Below are positions 37,756 to 49,510 of a stretch of DNA of 64,000 bases, one piece after another (position 1 is the stretch's first letter; every line of letters begins with the position of its first letter). Position numbers and translations under genes: made by a program. The DNA is taken from the NCBI GenBank assembly GCA_030248215.1, contig JASANG010001761.1, positions 1-64,000 of the forward strand, given 5' to 3'. The notes beneath the pieces are model-generated. The model was not told the DNA's origin, made no database searches, and saw only the letters and a list, made by a program, of their open reading frames with translations. Origin of the DNA: Enoplolaimus lenunculus (Eukaryota; Nematoda; Enoplea; Enoplida; Thoracostomopsidae).

Positions 37756-37900
37756 GCGGGCTACGTGGCGCAGTGGTAGGCTGCTCGCTTAAGGATCCAT
37801 ACGCTGAGAGTTCGATCCCCGCTCTAGCCCGCTTTTCCACCTGCTTAGATAAAAGATCTGATGTCCCGGTTCCTACCTAGACTGACAAGGGTTTAAGTCT
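37756..37900 (+). repeat. tRNA-derived SINE or tRNA pseudogene
   Basis: GGGCTA at the start pairs with TAGCCC about 72 bases later, an A-box-like CGTGGCGCAGTGGTAGG and a B-box GAGAGTTCGATCCCC are present, so this is clearly tRNA-derived. The D and T stems do not pair properly, which argues against a working tRNA. A non-tRNA tail follows. Confidence 0.6.
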
Positions 37901-37921
37901 TCGCATAATGATGTAAGTAAT

Positions 37922-38060
37922 GCAGAGCCGGATTAAGGTGGTGGTAGGCCCGGGGCCCATATAACTAGTAGGCCTTTTAATTAGCCATAATTATTTTATA
38001 CACCAGAGCTTTAACTGATACATTTTGATGAAACAAATGATACCAAAGTACAGAACAAAA
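37922..38060 (+). repeat. Repeat family A, left end
   Basis: CAGAGCCGGATTAAGG followed by GGTAGGCCCGGGGCCC matches the family A start seen at 32545 and, reversed, at 39925. Confidence 0.5.
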
Positions 38061-38949
38061 TTTACGGCCCATGGACTTTTCTAGATTTGCACTAAAAGAC
38101 GTCCCTTTATGATTCCACCGAAGTCTAGAAATTTTCTGAAGTCCGAAAATTTATGGTGCGAGCCCAGTTTTCTTTCTTTTCCGTACTTCTCTCGACCACC
38201 CTATTTTCTAAAAATTTCCTTCAACGCACTCTTAAGGTGGCACCGAATCCGAACGCGAATCCGAAACCATTGCTAATTTGCCGAATCTGAATCCAAATCT
38301 TGCGTGTTGTGAATTTCAGATTTATATATAATGTTTCAGAATATCAACGCAATGCCAGCAGCATAACTTTAAACGTTGGTATATATTTCGAGGTCGACGT
38401 CAGTTCTGAGATTTGTGACCTGCAACGTTGGTACGTATATATATTTCGAGCTCGACCTCAGCTCTGAGATTTATGAACTGCAATAAATATATTGATTTAC
38501 ATAACAATTTACTTGAATTTTATTGTTTAAAAATGAAAAAAAAACATATTGCCAAATACTGCTGGATTCGACTTTTTGTTTCGGTGTTTTTTCAGAACCG
38601 AAACTATCCAGGAGCACGAATGCGCGAGAATATGAGTCGTCTAGTTAGTGTTGTCCACGACCATTGCAAATATTCAGCCAGCCAGTGACCATAGCAGAAA
38701 AAGCTAAAAATATTTGACGTCATCCATTTAATATTTTAAATCTTATTTAGATTTCGATTCTAAAACTTATAGCTGAAAATGTTGCCTACTGTTATCATTG
38801 TGGTAAATGTTAAAATTAAATAATACTTGTTCAAACTACTTTGGTTACAGGTTCTGGTCAGCTTATATTTTGAGATAAAGCGCTTCATATGACCTGGGAT
38901 CCTTTGCTTTTTAAAAAGATATATAGTGAAATCTTTGAATTAAATAGTT

Positions 38950-39372
38950 TACAAACATCCAAAACCGATAATTGAACAGTTAGCTAATAGCTAATTTGCA
39001 TATTAGCTTAATTGATAAGACAAAACTAGGACTTTTTAAATTATTTCAATAATTATTAGGGTTTACTGAAGGTTTTTGGGCGCGAAGAATCTGAATAAAT
39101 TGTTTACAAACCTCCAAAACCGATAATTGAATAGTTAGCTAATAACTAATTTGCATATTAGCTTAATTGACAAGACAAAACTAGGACTTTTTAAATTATT
39201 CCAAAAATTATTAGAGTGGCTGAAGGGGTTTTGGGTGCGAGGAATCTGAGGAAATTGCTTACAAACCTCCAAAACCGATAAATGAATAGTTAGCTAACAA
39301 CTAATTTGCATATTACCTTAATTGCTTACGTGCGTTCGAGCTTCGCTCAATAAATGTAGTCCCACTACGACG
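38950..39372 (+). repeat. Helentron/pearl-like element L: three tandem ~157 bp core units
   Basis: The unit CCAAAACCGATAATTGAA, then GTTAGCTAATAGCTAATTTG, then AAACTAGGACTTTTTAAATT repeats about every 157 bases three times and ends TCAATAAATGTAGTCCCACT-ACGAC. The 3' part (tetranucleotide tract and hairpin) found in the copy at 42811-43755 is missing, so this copy is truncated. Confidence 0.7.
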
Positions 39373-39399
39373 GGTATTTTTACTGCTGCTATCCGGGTC

Positions 39400-39925
39400 A
39401 TTATAAAAATGCTCAATAATTTTTTAAATTTGTATATTGTCCGGCCGGCAGCCAATGACCAGCCGGCCGGCCAGTAGGAAAAGTGGTAATTGCACAATAC
39501 TACTCCTAGTCGCGAAACTTGTGACAGTGTAGTCCAGCGTAGCCGGTTAGATGTTGCCTATCTGCTTAAAGGTGTCTAAAATAATCCAGTGATGACGGAT
39601 AAGGGTTGTCAATGCAAGTGAACTCTAGGTAAGAAAGCGAAGTTACTGTTCTGAATACAGCCAATCTGACTACGCACCGTTTCATTGTACTACTATATGT
39701 TTGAGATCGCAAATGATAGGAGATATAGGCTTAGCTGCACCGGTATAGTCGGCCGCCCCAAACAGGTCCAAGAGGGCTCCCCAATGGAATGTTTCACAGC
39801 TTGTATAACTTGTGCTCCGCGAAAAAAATTTTGTTGGCTAGTCAGGCTTGTTATCAGTTAAATCATATCGTCGGTTTTATGTTGCTGGGAGGCCGGGGCC
39901 CGGGCCCCCCTTTAATCCGGCGCTG
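39400..39925 (-). repeat. Repeat family A, reversed copy
   Basis: In reverse it runs from CAGCGCCGGATTAAAG through a G/C-rich stretch to the GGCCGGCC-containing end, in the order of 625-1300. It directly abuts the tandem-core element L. Confidence 0.65.
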
Positions 39926-40873
39926 ACGTAATGTATCATTCTATCTGTTCTTTAAGCATGGTGTACCAAAGTTGGAATCGGCATCGGTTTCGCATTGGCA
40001 TATCTTCAAAATAACAATCGGCCTCGGCGAATGCATCAGTTTAAAAGTATTTTGTCGCGTTTTAATGAAGTGCTTGGGGCTTATATTTTTACGTTTCGGT
40101 GGCAATTAAATATGATGAAATCAATTTCAAAACAGACAATATACGTAGACGTGATGAAATGCGTATACTAAATTCAGTTTCATATGTAGTGAAGCAATTC
40201 GTACGAGAATTAACCCTCAGCTGAGTCATTGGAAGCAATACGTAGTGTGAAGAAAAACCAAAATCGTAGTACGACCAATCTCACATTGAATATTTTAGAT
40301 TTTGAAGATCTGTAGTTTTCTAAATAAGAAGTTTTTTTAACGATAAAGCGGTTTGGACGTCGATGTACGCTGAACTCAGATTCTTTTCGACTAGAATCTA
40401 AGTGTTACTGTTAATAACAAGATGTATATTGCTGGATGTCCGCGCCCAGACGACAAAACTTAGTTTGCTAATCCGCGATGAGCGCAATGCTAGCGGCTTA
40501 ATTTTGAAGTAATCAAAATTTTAACACTTTGTATTGCATGATGTCGATCTTAGGGATGCCGAGGTGAAGTTTGGTGTGAATAACGTGATACATACAATAA
40601 ACGACCGGAAATGAATTTTAGTGGATATATGTCGGATCGGGAACGGGATAATAATTCTTTCTGGAACCGGATGTTGAGCGGATACAGTGTCTAAATTTGC
40701 GCATTTTTTGGTTCTATTCGAGTGTACACAACTAACTACGTATTTGTTTACTCAAGTAAAATTAATTTTTAACTTGGATTTTTCATTTTTTTGAAGTATC
40801 AATATGTTAAACTTCTTGACTTGCCGGAACGAGGTCGCAGCAAGATACATATTGTATAATAGTAGAATCACAT
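39926..40873. other. Intergenic, nothing recognised
   Basis: No supported gene or complete element was seen; a short GGAATCGGCATCGGTTTCGC stretch near 39970 is similar to family J interiors. Confidence 0.35.
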
Positions 40874-40881
40874 CTGAAAAG

Positions 40882-41291
40882 CAGGGTGCAAACGGAATTC
40901 CGGTTCCGGCATTTTTTCGCCTTCCGGTTCCGGTAAATTTTTTACCGGAATTAATAGTTCCGGTATTAAAATTTTGTGGGCGAAAATTAAGATACTTTAC
41001 TAAACAATGACGATAAAAATGAAATAGATTTTATTAGTATAGTATGCAAACCTTTACAATCGCCGAAAATAAACCATGGAATGTAGATTTCACGTCCGTA
41101 GATTATGAAAATTTGAAATACAGCAGATAAAGTGAGTACCTATCTCCAACTAGGGTTATTTTACCATGAATATTGCAGTAGCGAAAATTAAAATGAATTT
41201 TTCAGTCGCATGTATTTTTCGTTTTCCGGTTCCGTTTCCGGTAATTTTTTCAAATTTCGGTTCCAAAATCTGTAATTCCAGTTGCACCCGT
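40882..41291. mobile_element. hAT-like element D (410 bp) with perfect 8 bp target duplication
   Basis: The ends are CAGGGTGCAAACGG and CCAGTTGCACCCGT, an inverted pair, with TTCCGGTTCCGG tracts inside. The 8-mer CTGAAAAG directly flanks both sides (40874-40881 and 41292-41299). The 8 bp duplication is the hAT signature. There is no transposase; mobilisation would need an autonomous relative. Confidence 0.85.
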
Positions 41292-41560
41292 CTGAAAAGC
41301 AGTTTAGTGTTTTTCTGGACCACAGAAACAACAACAACAAAAGGTTTATACTGCATATATACCAGATATGGATGTCGTTTTTTGCCGAATAGTATTCTGG
41401 AATAGGATATCAGGTCAGGTTAATCCCGGGATATGTATATATATTGTATTCGTCTTTTACCTGTTTCAGAGTATCTAAACGTCTGAAAATTAGAATTCAG
41501 CAAAAACAGTAAGGGTTGTTCATTTCTATAGCCATTTTGTTCGAAATAGAGGTTTTTAGT

Positions 41561-41982
41561 CTAGGGATGTGCCGATACCAAAGTTTTTGCCGATACCTAT
41601 GCCGATTCTTATTTTGAAATTTTGCCAAACCGATGCCGATGCCGATTCCAATTTCAGTACATCATGCTTAATGAACAGATAGGATACTGCATTACTTCAT
41701 CATGTGAACACTTAAACCCTAACCATCATAAACGATTATAATTTTAGACGAACGGTTCATTTCAATTCTTTTTTTCAAACACAAACGCACTAAAAGATAT
41801 CAGTTTTGCTGACCGGTCACAGTGATAAGCGCCCACGAATGAAACTAATAGCATTCAAACTGACTGTTGTGTCCAAAAAGTATCGGCAAAGAATCGGCAA
41901 TTTTTTGCAGTGCCGATGCCGATACTCACGAAAACTGCCGATTATTATCGATGCCGATGCCGATTAATCGGCACATCCCTAG
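41561..41982. mobile_element. hAT-like element J (422 bp)
   Basis: CTAGGGATGTGCCGATACC at the left and TCGGCACATCCCTAG at the right are inverted copies, with repeated GCCGATGCCGAT words inside. The flanking 8-mers TTTTTAGT and TTTCTACT agree at 6 of 8 positions. Partial copies are at 37378, 53255 and 53945. Confidence 0.7.
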
Positions 41983-42367
41983 TTTCTACTATAGTTATTT
42001 TTACTGTGTTTCTTGCCACGCTATTCTTAAGCGCACACTTTTACACCGTTTTGCAGTTGCACCCTGATATGCTTTATTAAATTAAATTTTTTTAAAATTT
42101 TTAGATGCACAACCCAGTAACCCACAAAGGAATTTGTCCCAAAAACCACGTCTTGTTTCTAGGTGAGTGTATCATCCGCATCACACACAGATTGCTAATT
42201 GTTGGAATCAGGTCGTCGGCTCAACTTTTGAATGCAGCAGAATTAGCGGCGTAACAGAATATATCTCGGCGTATTTCTATTATTCTTAAGGCTACGTCTA
42301 AACGTGAGCGTAAAAATGTTTCTGTAACTAAGTCTAAGGTAAGCAAAAATAATAGTTTAATCCAAGC

Positions 42368-42700
42368 CAGGGTTGGCCGGAGACCGATCATGAAAGTTCT
42401 CGGTCTCGGTCAACTTTTGGTCATCACCGAAAAAATAAAATTTTAAAAATAAATTATTTTTGATGCTTTCTCGTGGTTTTTTAGTTTTTTCATAGTTTTT
42501 GGTTTTCAGAATATCTGCGTATAATTATTGCGTAACTATGAAACACTTGCTCAACAATATCAACTTCTGCTTTTTACAGGACTACCAGCACTTGCTGTAT
42601 CCTCGGCTTCCAGTGTCGGTTTGGAACCACCGATGCTCAAGAACCTAGGCCTGCCCAATACCGAGACTTACCGAGCTTGAGACCGAGACTGCCATCCTTG
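42368..42700. mobile_element. hAT-like family I element (about 333 bp)
   Basis: CAGGGTTGGCCGGAGACCG at one end and GACCGAGACTGCCATCCTTG at the other, with CTCGGTCTCGGT words, match the family of the intact element at 59095-59416. Target flanks are too diverged to pair. Confidence 0.55.
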
Positions 42701-42810
42701 ATCTTAACCACCTCTGTTGTAATAGTACATACGGAAAACTCTTAATAGGAACATGGTCCAAACGAATATTGCAGCTGAACGCAGCGCTACAAAAACATAG
42801 AATAGTACCA

Positions 42811-43755
42811 GTCGTAGTGGGACTACATTTATTGAGCGAAGCTCGAACACACGTAAGCAATTAAGGTAATATGCAAATTAGTTATTAGCTAACTATTCAT
42901 TTATCGGCTTTGGAGGTTTGTAAGCAATTTCCTCAGATTCCTCGCATCCAAAAACCCTTCAGCCACCCTATAATTCTTGGAATAATTTAAAAAAATCCTA
43001 ATTTTTGTCTTGTCAATTAAGCTAATATGCAAATTGACTATTAGCTAGCTATTCAATTATCGGTTTTGGAGGTTTGTAAACAATTTATTCAGATTCCTCG
43101 CACCCAAAAACCTTCAGTGAACCCTAAAAATTATTGAAATAATTTAATAAGTCCTAGTTTTGTCTTGTCAATTAAGCTATTATGCAAATTAGTTATTAGC
43201 TAACTATTCAATTATCGGTTTTGGATGCTTGTAAACTATTTATTCAAATTCCTTGCACCTAAAAACCCTTTAGTGCTGAAATTATATTGCTTTTAACCTT
43301 AATAATTAGTGAAATATTGTAAAAAGTCCTAATTTAGGCTTATAACCTTGCTAATATGCAAATTATCTATTAGCTAACTGCTCAATTATCGGTTTTGGAG
43401 GTTTGTAAACAGTCTACACAGATTTCTCGCACCCAAAACCCTTTAATGCTAAAATTAGATTGCTTCTAACGGTAATAATTAGTGAAATATTGTGGAAAGT
43501 CCTAATTTAGGCTTAATTAATTATGCAAATTAGCCTGTAGCTAATAAACGGCTTAAAATTTTAAAACCCTAATGCGAGGTTAACACCCCACAATAATTGG
43601 CTTTGAAACAAAAAAAGTTTATCAAAATCGGTTCAGCCGTTCCTGAGATTCTTTTCGGACGGACGGACATCCACCTTTCGACCCCCAAGTACAAAACATA
43701 AAACGCTTCGCGAAACTCCGAGCTTCGCTCGGAGTTTCGCTTCGCTCAATAATAG
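42811..43755 (-). mobile_element. Helentron/pearl-like non-autonomous element L, fullest copy
   Basis: Read from the left: GTCGTAGTGGGACTACATTT, then about five tandem core units of roughly 157-180 bases (each with CAATTATCGGTTTTGGAGG), then a GGTTCAGCCGTTCCTGAG block, a GGACGGACGGAC tetranucleotide tract, and a hairpin of 14 paired bases (43710-43723 with 43727-43740, loop TTC). Tandem cores, an ACGG-type microsatellite and a terminal hairpin are the layout described for pearl/INE-type elements linked to Helentrons. No Rep/helicase is encoded. Confidence 0.7.
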
Positions 43756-46120
43756 GGTCGTTGTTAAAGTGTTAAAATGCATCAGTGTGAGGTGTTAAAC
43801 TTTGTCTCGTAAAAACTTTGGGTACCTTAAGCCACGGAAGACAAAATTGTAAGTTACGCTCTGATATTTGAATGTAATTTAGTATTAGATTTATTTCATT
43901 ATCCGGCTCCGGCCGGGTACTCGCTTCGGCTCCGTCAGCTTTTGCTATCTCTTCGCACACTGATAGGTACGTACCTCGGATCACACGACATAGCAGGCCT
44001 TCGAAAATATCTATGAGTTTGTATGAAATCATCGAAGCTGTATTAAGCGAAACTAGACATCCGAATTTTAACGTGGCAGTGTGGACATCATGCGACTTCT
44101 TATATATCTATGAAAAATAAATTTCGAATATGTTCTCATTCTTTACTTTTTTATCAAAGTATCCGTTTTTACCGAAGCTTTTGACAGAGTATGGATATAA
44201 ATGTCTAAATCATTATAACGTATATATATTTGCTGGAAAATATGATGTTAGAAATGTTGCGGGATTTCCTTAGCTATCAAATGGCGTATTCCAGAATTTC
44301 AGACATCTGAATAGCTATGTAGCATAATTATTGATTAGCACGCCTAATACCTTGTATGACTATCTTCATGAGTGGCAGTCGCAGTAGCATTCTTTAGCTT
44401 TATAAAATTCCGGTTCAATGCTACGTAAAAGATTTAAAAAATTATAAATTCGAAAAAACTATTTTCTATTAATGCCTGATGACATATTCAACGAGATTTT
44501 GCTCCGATTTGTTTGAGTTTTACAGCAGACCTGTACTGTGCATTCAGATAGTTTTGAGATGTTTAATTTCATTCTATAACCTCACTTTAAAGTTCGAACA
44601 ATTTAGTACAAATATGTAGTTTGTAGAGATATCCCAGGATCAGGGGCCAGCAAAATACACTAAACCGGGGGCGACCGCTGGTTCCGATTTAATATCCAGC
44701 AAAAACTGATTTCCGGTATCTGGTATAAACCTACCGGATACCGGTTGTGATGCCGCATATTATAAAACTGCTATTTGCAAATGAGCGTCTTTAACATCGT
44801 GCTGCGATAAAATTCTGGCCAAGTATAAAGTTTTGATACCTTTCAGCAACTTTTAACTTATGTATGCGAGCGTGGGTGAAGCACATTTTTGCATTAAATA
44901 ATTTCAGTTTATCAGCAGCAGATGAACTTTATAACAGACGAAAACATGGTATCCGGTTAATTAATATCCGGTTGGCCACTGCACTAAACTACACTAAACT
45001 TCAAATTCTATGTACCTTTTGCATAAGCATATATCTGGGAGTACGGTACCGTTTTTAAAATATCGCGTCATGTGACTTTTTCTTGATACTCCGATGTTAT
45101 GAATGTGAAGTTAGTGTTAATGCATTTTTTACTTGCCGTATCGCGTCACGCGACATTTTGCCTTTGGTAATGTAATAAATTTACTGTGCTATCTCTAGTA
45201 GTTTGAAATATAATGTAAATTGCGATGTGGCGCGTAGATTCCAAAACCAACGGTGTTATTTTTTGTAGGTAACTTGTGCCCGTGTCTAATGCCTTACATT
45301 GTGGTGCGTAATATTGGATGCTATATGGTAAATTTATGTCTACAGCAGTGATGAACAGCGATTTTTCATGCAAAAAGTACGTATAGGTTTAACGTGATAT
45401 AACAATAAATTCTTTTATTTTATATTAAATTTTGTGCCATGTTACGTTAATGTTGAACCGTTCATCTTATCATTACTTTTTCGCTTATATATTGAGTCGT
45501 AATCAGTGGTCAAAACTCAAAACATCAGTGAATACGAACCCACTGCGCTTTGCGATACCGGTTCCGAATTCAAACCTTGACCGTAAATTTTTATATAGGT
45601 GTTAAATTATAGTAATATATTGTGTTAAATTGATTAAAATTGAAACTAGCCTTTTGTCATGCCAATTTACATAACAAGCCGAATCTTATGCAGGCAATCA
45701 AAAAAGTAAGGTTTGAAACATTGAATCCCTAATTCATTGAAACAAAGATTGAGGTCGAGAACGACAGATTTAGAATTTTCTGAAAAATGATTCAGTCTGT
45801 TACAACTCGGTTAAAAAACCATGAACAGGTGTTTGTTAGTAATGGGTTTTTGTTTTAAAGTATAATCGTGGGATGTTAAGCTCAAATTGCTGTTTCTAAT
45901 TAAAAATATAGACCAGTTAATATGACTCACATTTGAAGAGTCACGTAGTACAGGAACAAGCTACAATAATAAATCACTATTCATGACTAGAATTAGATTT
46001 GTGAGCACTTTGATCCCAGTAATATGTTTTAAACAAAAATTGCGGCTAATTATGCTGAGTCGGTAAAAATCTCTTCTTTTGGACAAAGATTTTAATTCAG
46101 CGTTCTTATTTTTATTTGTA
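43756..46120. other. Intergenic
   Basis: A family B hAT end ending TCGCACACTGATAG is at about 43880-43965, and an element-like stretch with CCGGTATCTGG and GGATACCGG lies near 44640-44750. Otherwise nothing was recognised. Confidence 0.35.
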
Positions 46121-46237
46121 GATATTTGTCTCAGTTGACAACAAGTTTGACTCAAAAAACGGGGCCGATGCCGTCGCATGTTTAAAGTCGAGATTCGAGG
46201 AGGCAGACGTATTCACTCCTGTTGCGTGTATGTAATA
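46121..46237 (+). CDS. Possible terminal exon of an unrecognised plus-strand gene
   Basis: After a TTTATTTGTAG acceptor a 38-codon frame reads IFVSVDNKFDSKNGADAVAC, LKSRFEEADVFTPVACM, then TAA followed in frame by TAG. Composition and codon pattern look coding and unlike the surrounding repeats. I do not recognise the family, found no upstream exon, and cannot exclude a fragment of a pseudogene. Confidence 0.35.
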
Positions 46238-46921
46238 GTATACGTTTATGTTAGAATTGTAATGAAGACTTATTTTTAAGCTCGTGTCGCTTTACTGTAA
46301 TTATTATTTTTAGTTCTATTCATAAGATAGTTGCCATTTAGTAAAACTTGATATTGGCAAATTTTTTGGTATCGGCCTGCGCGTTAAAACTGTTCGTTAG
46401 CATTTGATCTAAACAAGCACGCAATTTTTTGGAAGTTATTAATTTCTCGGTTTAATGTTTAGTACTGCCTTAGGTTTAAACCGGGAAAAACAAGAATTGA
46501 TTAAGATTAAAGATAAGTTAAGAAAATGGGCACGACATTGTTTTTTCAAAATTTGACGTGATTCCAAAGTGCGTCCGTCCAAATATTTCTCAGTCCAGTT
46601 CATTGCTTCGTCGTCCGCACGAAGGCATACATATATTAGCACCAAATAGCCGAAAAGGCTCGAGTTTTCTGCTTTCCAATCTGTTAGTTTTAATTTTCCG
46701 AAGAACAGAAACTCGGCAAAACCGGAACTTTCATTTGTGCCATCATTAATGCAAAGGCGTAAACATTGGTGTTAATGTCTGTATAAAGGTTTTTGCTATT
46801 GAATTTTAAAAGACTAACGTGTTCTTGTACAACTTATTTAATTTTGGTATTAAAAGCGAACAAAGTGTCACACGAAAATGTTTTCGTAGTTTTTTTTGTG
46901 GAAAAATGTTAAAATCGACAC

Positions 46922-47056
46922 GTGAATGAAATGATGGCCGTCCCGCGTAGAAGGAATGCGAAGCCGGAGCTGTTCTTTCAAGCTCTTAATATTTTCAATG
47001 TGTAATGCTTTTTTTAAATTAAAATCGCCGTGCGTAATTGTTGCATTATTGGCCAT
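46922..47056 (-). CDS. Possible first exon of a divergent gene, family unknown
   Basis: From ATG at 47054-47056 the minus strand encodes MANNATITHGDFNLKKALHI, ENIKSLKEQLRLRIPSTRDG, HHFIH, a helix-like sequence, up to a weak GTGTCG donor; without splicing the frame closes at 46868. Its start lies only about 50 bases from the CAMKMT start codon on the other strand. No second exon was linked: a nearby minus frame (46480-46690) is in the wrong phase. Confidence 0.3.
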
Positions 47057-47106
47057 TTTTCAGTGTTTTAGGGGTGTTTCGCAATTCGTTAAGGCTTTAA
47101 AACGTA
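47057..47106. promoter_or_regulatory. Possible short divergent promoter or 5' leader region
   Basis: Fifty bases separate the CAMKMT ATG (47107) from the minus-strand ATG at 47056. An in-frame TAA at 47098-47100 closes the frame ahead of CAMKMT, supporting 47107 as its start. No TATA box is visible. A bidirectional promoter depends on the minus-strand exon being real. Confidence 0.3.
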
Positions 47107-48992
47107 ATGACGAAAACGAATCTTGCCGATAAGATTTTGGAATTCTATCGCGGTGTTCAACTTATCGATATTACACCATCCAAAGACGGTACATCGTTTG
47201 TTTGCCGATTTAGTCGATCGTTGAAAAGAACTAGACATGCAGCTGGTAATTTAAATAGAAAGCTGTGTATTAGGGTGCCTTCGGATACAAAGAAATATCG
47301 GAGCCGAAATAGGATGTTTATGCCGGGGCCTGATAAAAAGTAAAACTTAATCACACATATTTAGTATCACGTGATATAATCAGTGAGCGATCGTATTTGT
47401 GGTTCCGGTTCAATATCCGGTGAAAATGCAAGTCAAGAAGCTTAAGCTTCGCACTGAAGTAAAATGCAGAATCCACCTAACAATTAAATTTAAATTCCGT
47501 AAACATCTGCGTATGCTATAACCAGTCAATATCCGGTTCCGGTTGTATAAATTAAGTTTCTTGACATATACGTGCTTATTTCTATCATTTCGAACCAAAT
47601 CGATGAATATTCGACAATTTAGAATACTGAAACCGAAGCCGGATGTTGATTTTTGTCGGAAAAGAAGCCTACAGGGTGCGACCGGATATATGGCTCCGGC
47701 AAAAAATCGCCATCCAGCTCTCGCCATTGTTTGTATTTATGCCAACTGCCACGAAAATGATTCACTTACTTTTGCACATTTTTTCTGTCATACATGTTGT
47801 GTTGTATATGTTAGCAAGTTCCCGTGTACGTTCACAATCTTTATTGGGTTCAATAACGCTGGAAGTCTTAATAAAGATGACTAGTGTTTTAGGGCACACT
47901 CGAACCTGATGGTGAAATTGCTTGAGTTTGTGTCGAATTTTGACGAATGGGAGTTTTCTTTGAGTTTTGTCGTAAATCAAAACTTTAGTACACATATTTT
48001 AAAAATTGTTTTTAAAGTGATTGATTTTACAGGATTTCCAGTTACAATTTACTTGACGGACTTCAAAGCGCCAGATGTCAAAGATGATTTTGGTACCGGA
48101 TTAATAACGGTGTGGCCTGCAGAACAACTTTTGGCGTATTTTTGCCTTATCAATCGTCGTGCCTTCTGCAATATGCGTGTACTCGAATTAGGCGCTGGCC
48201 AAAGTGGCCTTGCTGGGATTAGTTTGGGTGTGTGATCTGAATATTTAATTTTTTTGTTTCCTATTAATTTAGCATAAGGCTGTAATTCCTGAACGGAGCA
48301 GCCACGTTCACAAACTTATATAACATTCAAAAACTATTTATTGTACAGTAAAATGCTCTTTCTGTTTGAACATATACAGTGTTCACATATTATGTATTTC
48401 AACTTGTTCTTTATGCATTTAGCAAAGCAATATAGTATATCAATGTTTGCTGAACAACAGGTTTAGGCCCTTTGTTTCTGTTTCAGCGTGTTACAGCGAA
48501 GCATCAGCCGTTTATATCACTGATGGCGGAAGGTCAGCTTGCCAGAATCTCTGTCGGACAGTTGACCAGAATTACAAACTGTTCGGTACGACTGAAGTGG
48601 TAGCGGCACAGTTCTGCTGGGACGAACATCATGATTTCAGGCAGCGTTTCGGAACATTCGACGCTATTATCCTGGCGGATTGCCTGTATTTTGAGAAGTC
48701 CCATCAAGTACTGTTAGAAACATTGTTACATTTGCTCAATCCGCAGGGTAAGGTAATTTTGGTGGATCCGAAAAGACAGGGGCAATCGAAATCGTTCAAA
48801 ACTATTGCGGCATCTACTGACCAGTGGATGATTTCATCGTACATCGATTACGATTCGGATGTCCAAAGCATATCAGTGGGGCATAAGAACGAAAATATAC
48901 TGTTCGACCCGCACTTCCACTGCCCCATTATCTCAGTGATGACCAGGACTTCAACAAGAGATCCTAAATTTATGTTAGACGTTGAAAAGTAA
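47107..48992 (+). CDS. CAMKMT: Calmodulin-lysine N-methyltransferase, three exons, 279 aa
   Basis: This enzyme family transfers methyl groups from S-adenosylmethionine to a calmodulin lysine (Lys115 in vertebrates). Exons are 47107-47245, 48033-48227 and 48487-48992; both introns are phase 1. Exon 2 gives VWPAEQLLAYFCL (from residue 73), the family's WPSEEVLAYYCL block, and then LELGAGQSGLAG, the seven-strand methyltransferase SAM-binding motif I. Exon 3 gives TDGG (123-126), CWDE, DAIILADCLYF (170-180), the post-II block, NPQGKVILVDPKR and a final FHCPIISVMTR, matching the HYPLLLILT end of human CAMKMT. The first 46 residues match the family poorly; an extra unseen exon between 47246 and 48032 is possible. 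The length is a little under the human 323 aa. Intron 1 holds a family B transposon fragment at 47672. The domain is complete, so the gene is probably functional. Confidence 0.87.
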
Positions 48993-49224
48993 CAGAAATG
49001 GGCGGTTTCGGTTAAAAAACGAAAGCCGAGAATAAATTACCTTGATTCAGGCTCTGTCCAAAACGCCACACATTGTTTTCCTACAATAGACACTTCGTGT
49101 GGTTGTGACAATTCCAAACGCTATAGTTAGATTCAAGGGTTTTTGAGTCCACGAGTGAGTCTGGACTCACAATGTTCTCAACGGGACGCAAAAAACTCGG
49201 CTGAACGCACCGTGGAGTCCAGGG

Positions 49225-49510
49225 TTTTTTCAGCTCAAAATTAGGGGCCAATTGGCCCCTAAACACAAATTTTTAGGGGCCAATTTACGTATATATACAT
49301 GGTGTATTGAAGTGAAATAAGCAAGTACTAAATCAGGTAGCGCCGTAGGCGAAGCTATCAAATTTGTATTTTCCTGGGAATAAAATTGCAACCTATTTCT
49401 GAAAAACAGTTTGTGAAAAAATTTTAGGGAACAATTGGCCCCCAATCCCAAATTTCTATTGGCCAATCGCCAATTTTAGAGGCCATGGCCCCTAAATTGG
49501 CGAAAAAACT
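49225..49510. repeat. Palindrome-rich repeat (GGGGCCAATTGGCCCC words)
   Basis: TTAGGGGCCAATTGGCCCCT at 49241 is itself palindromic and is echoed inverted at 49435-49500 (AATTGGCCCCCAATCCC, GGCCATGGCCCC). This looks like an eroded MITE just downstream of CAMKMT; ends and target site were not determined. Confidence 0.4.

Noticed and set aside
37756..37832. Functional tRNA gene
   Set aside because: The acceptor stem pairs but the D and T stems do not, and a SINE-like tail follows; called tRNA-derived instead.
38950..43755. CRISPR-like array from regularly spaced repeats
   Set aside because: The whole ~157 base unit repeats without unique spacers and the genome is eukaryotic; these are transposon core units.
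46480..46690. Minus-strand frame (RADDEAMNWTEKYLDGRTLE) considered as exon 2 of the divergent gene
   Set aside because: Its acceptor phase does not match either donor of the 47056 exon, and its own donor is weak.
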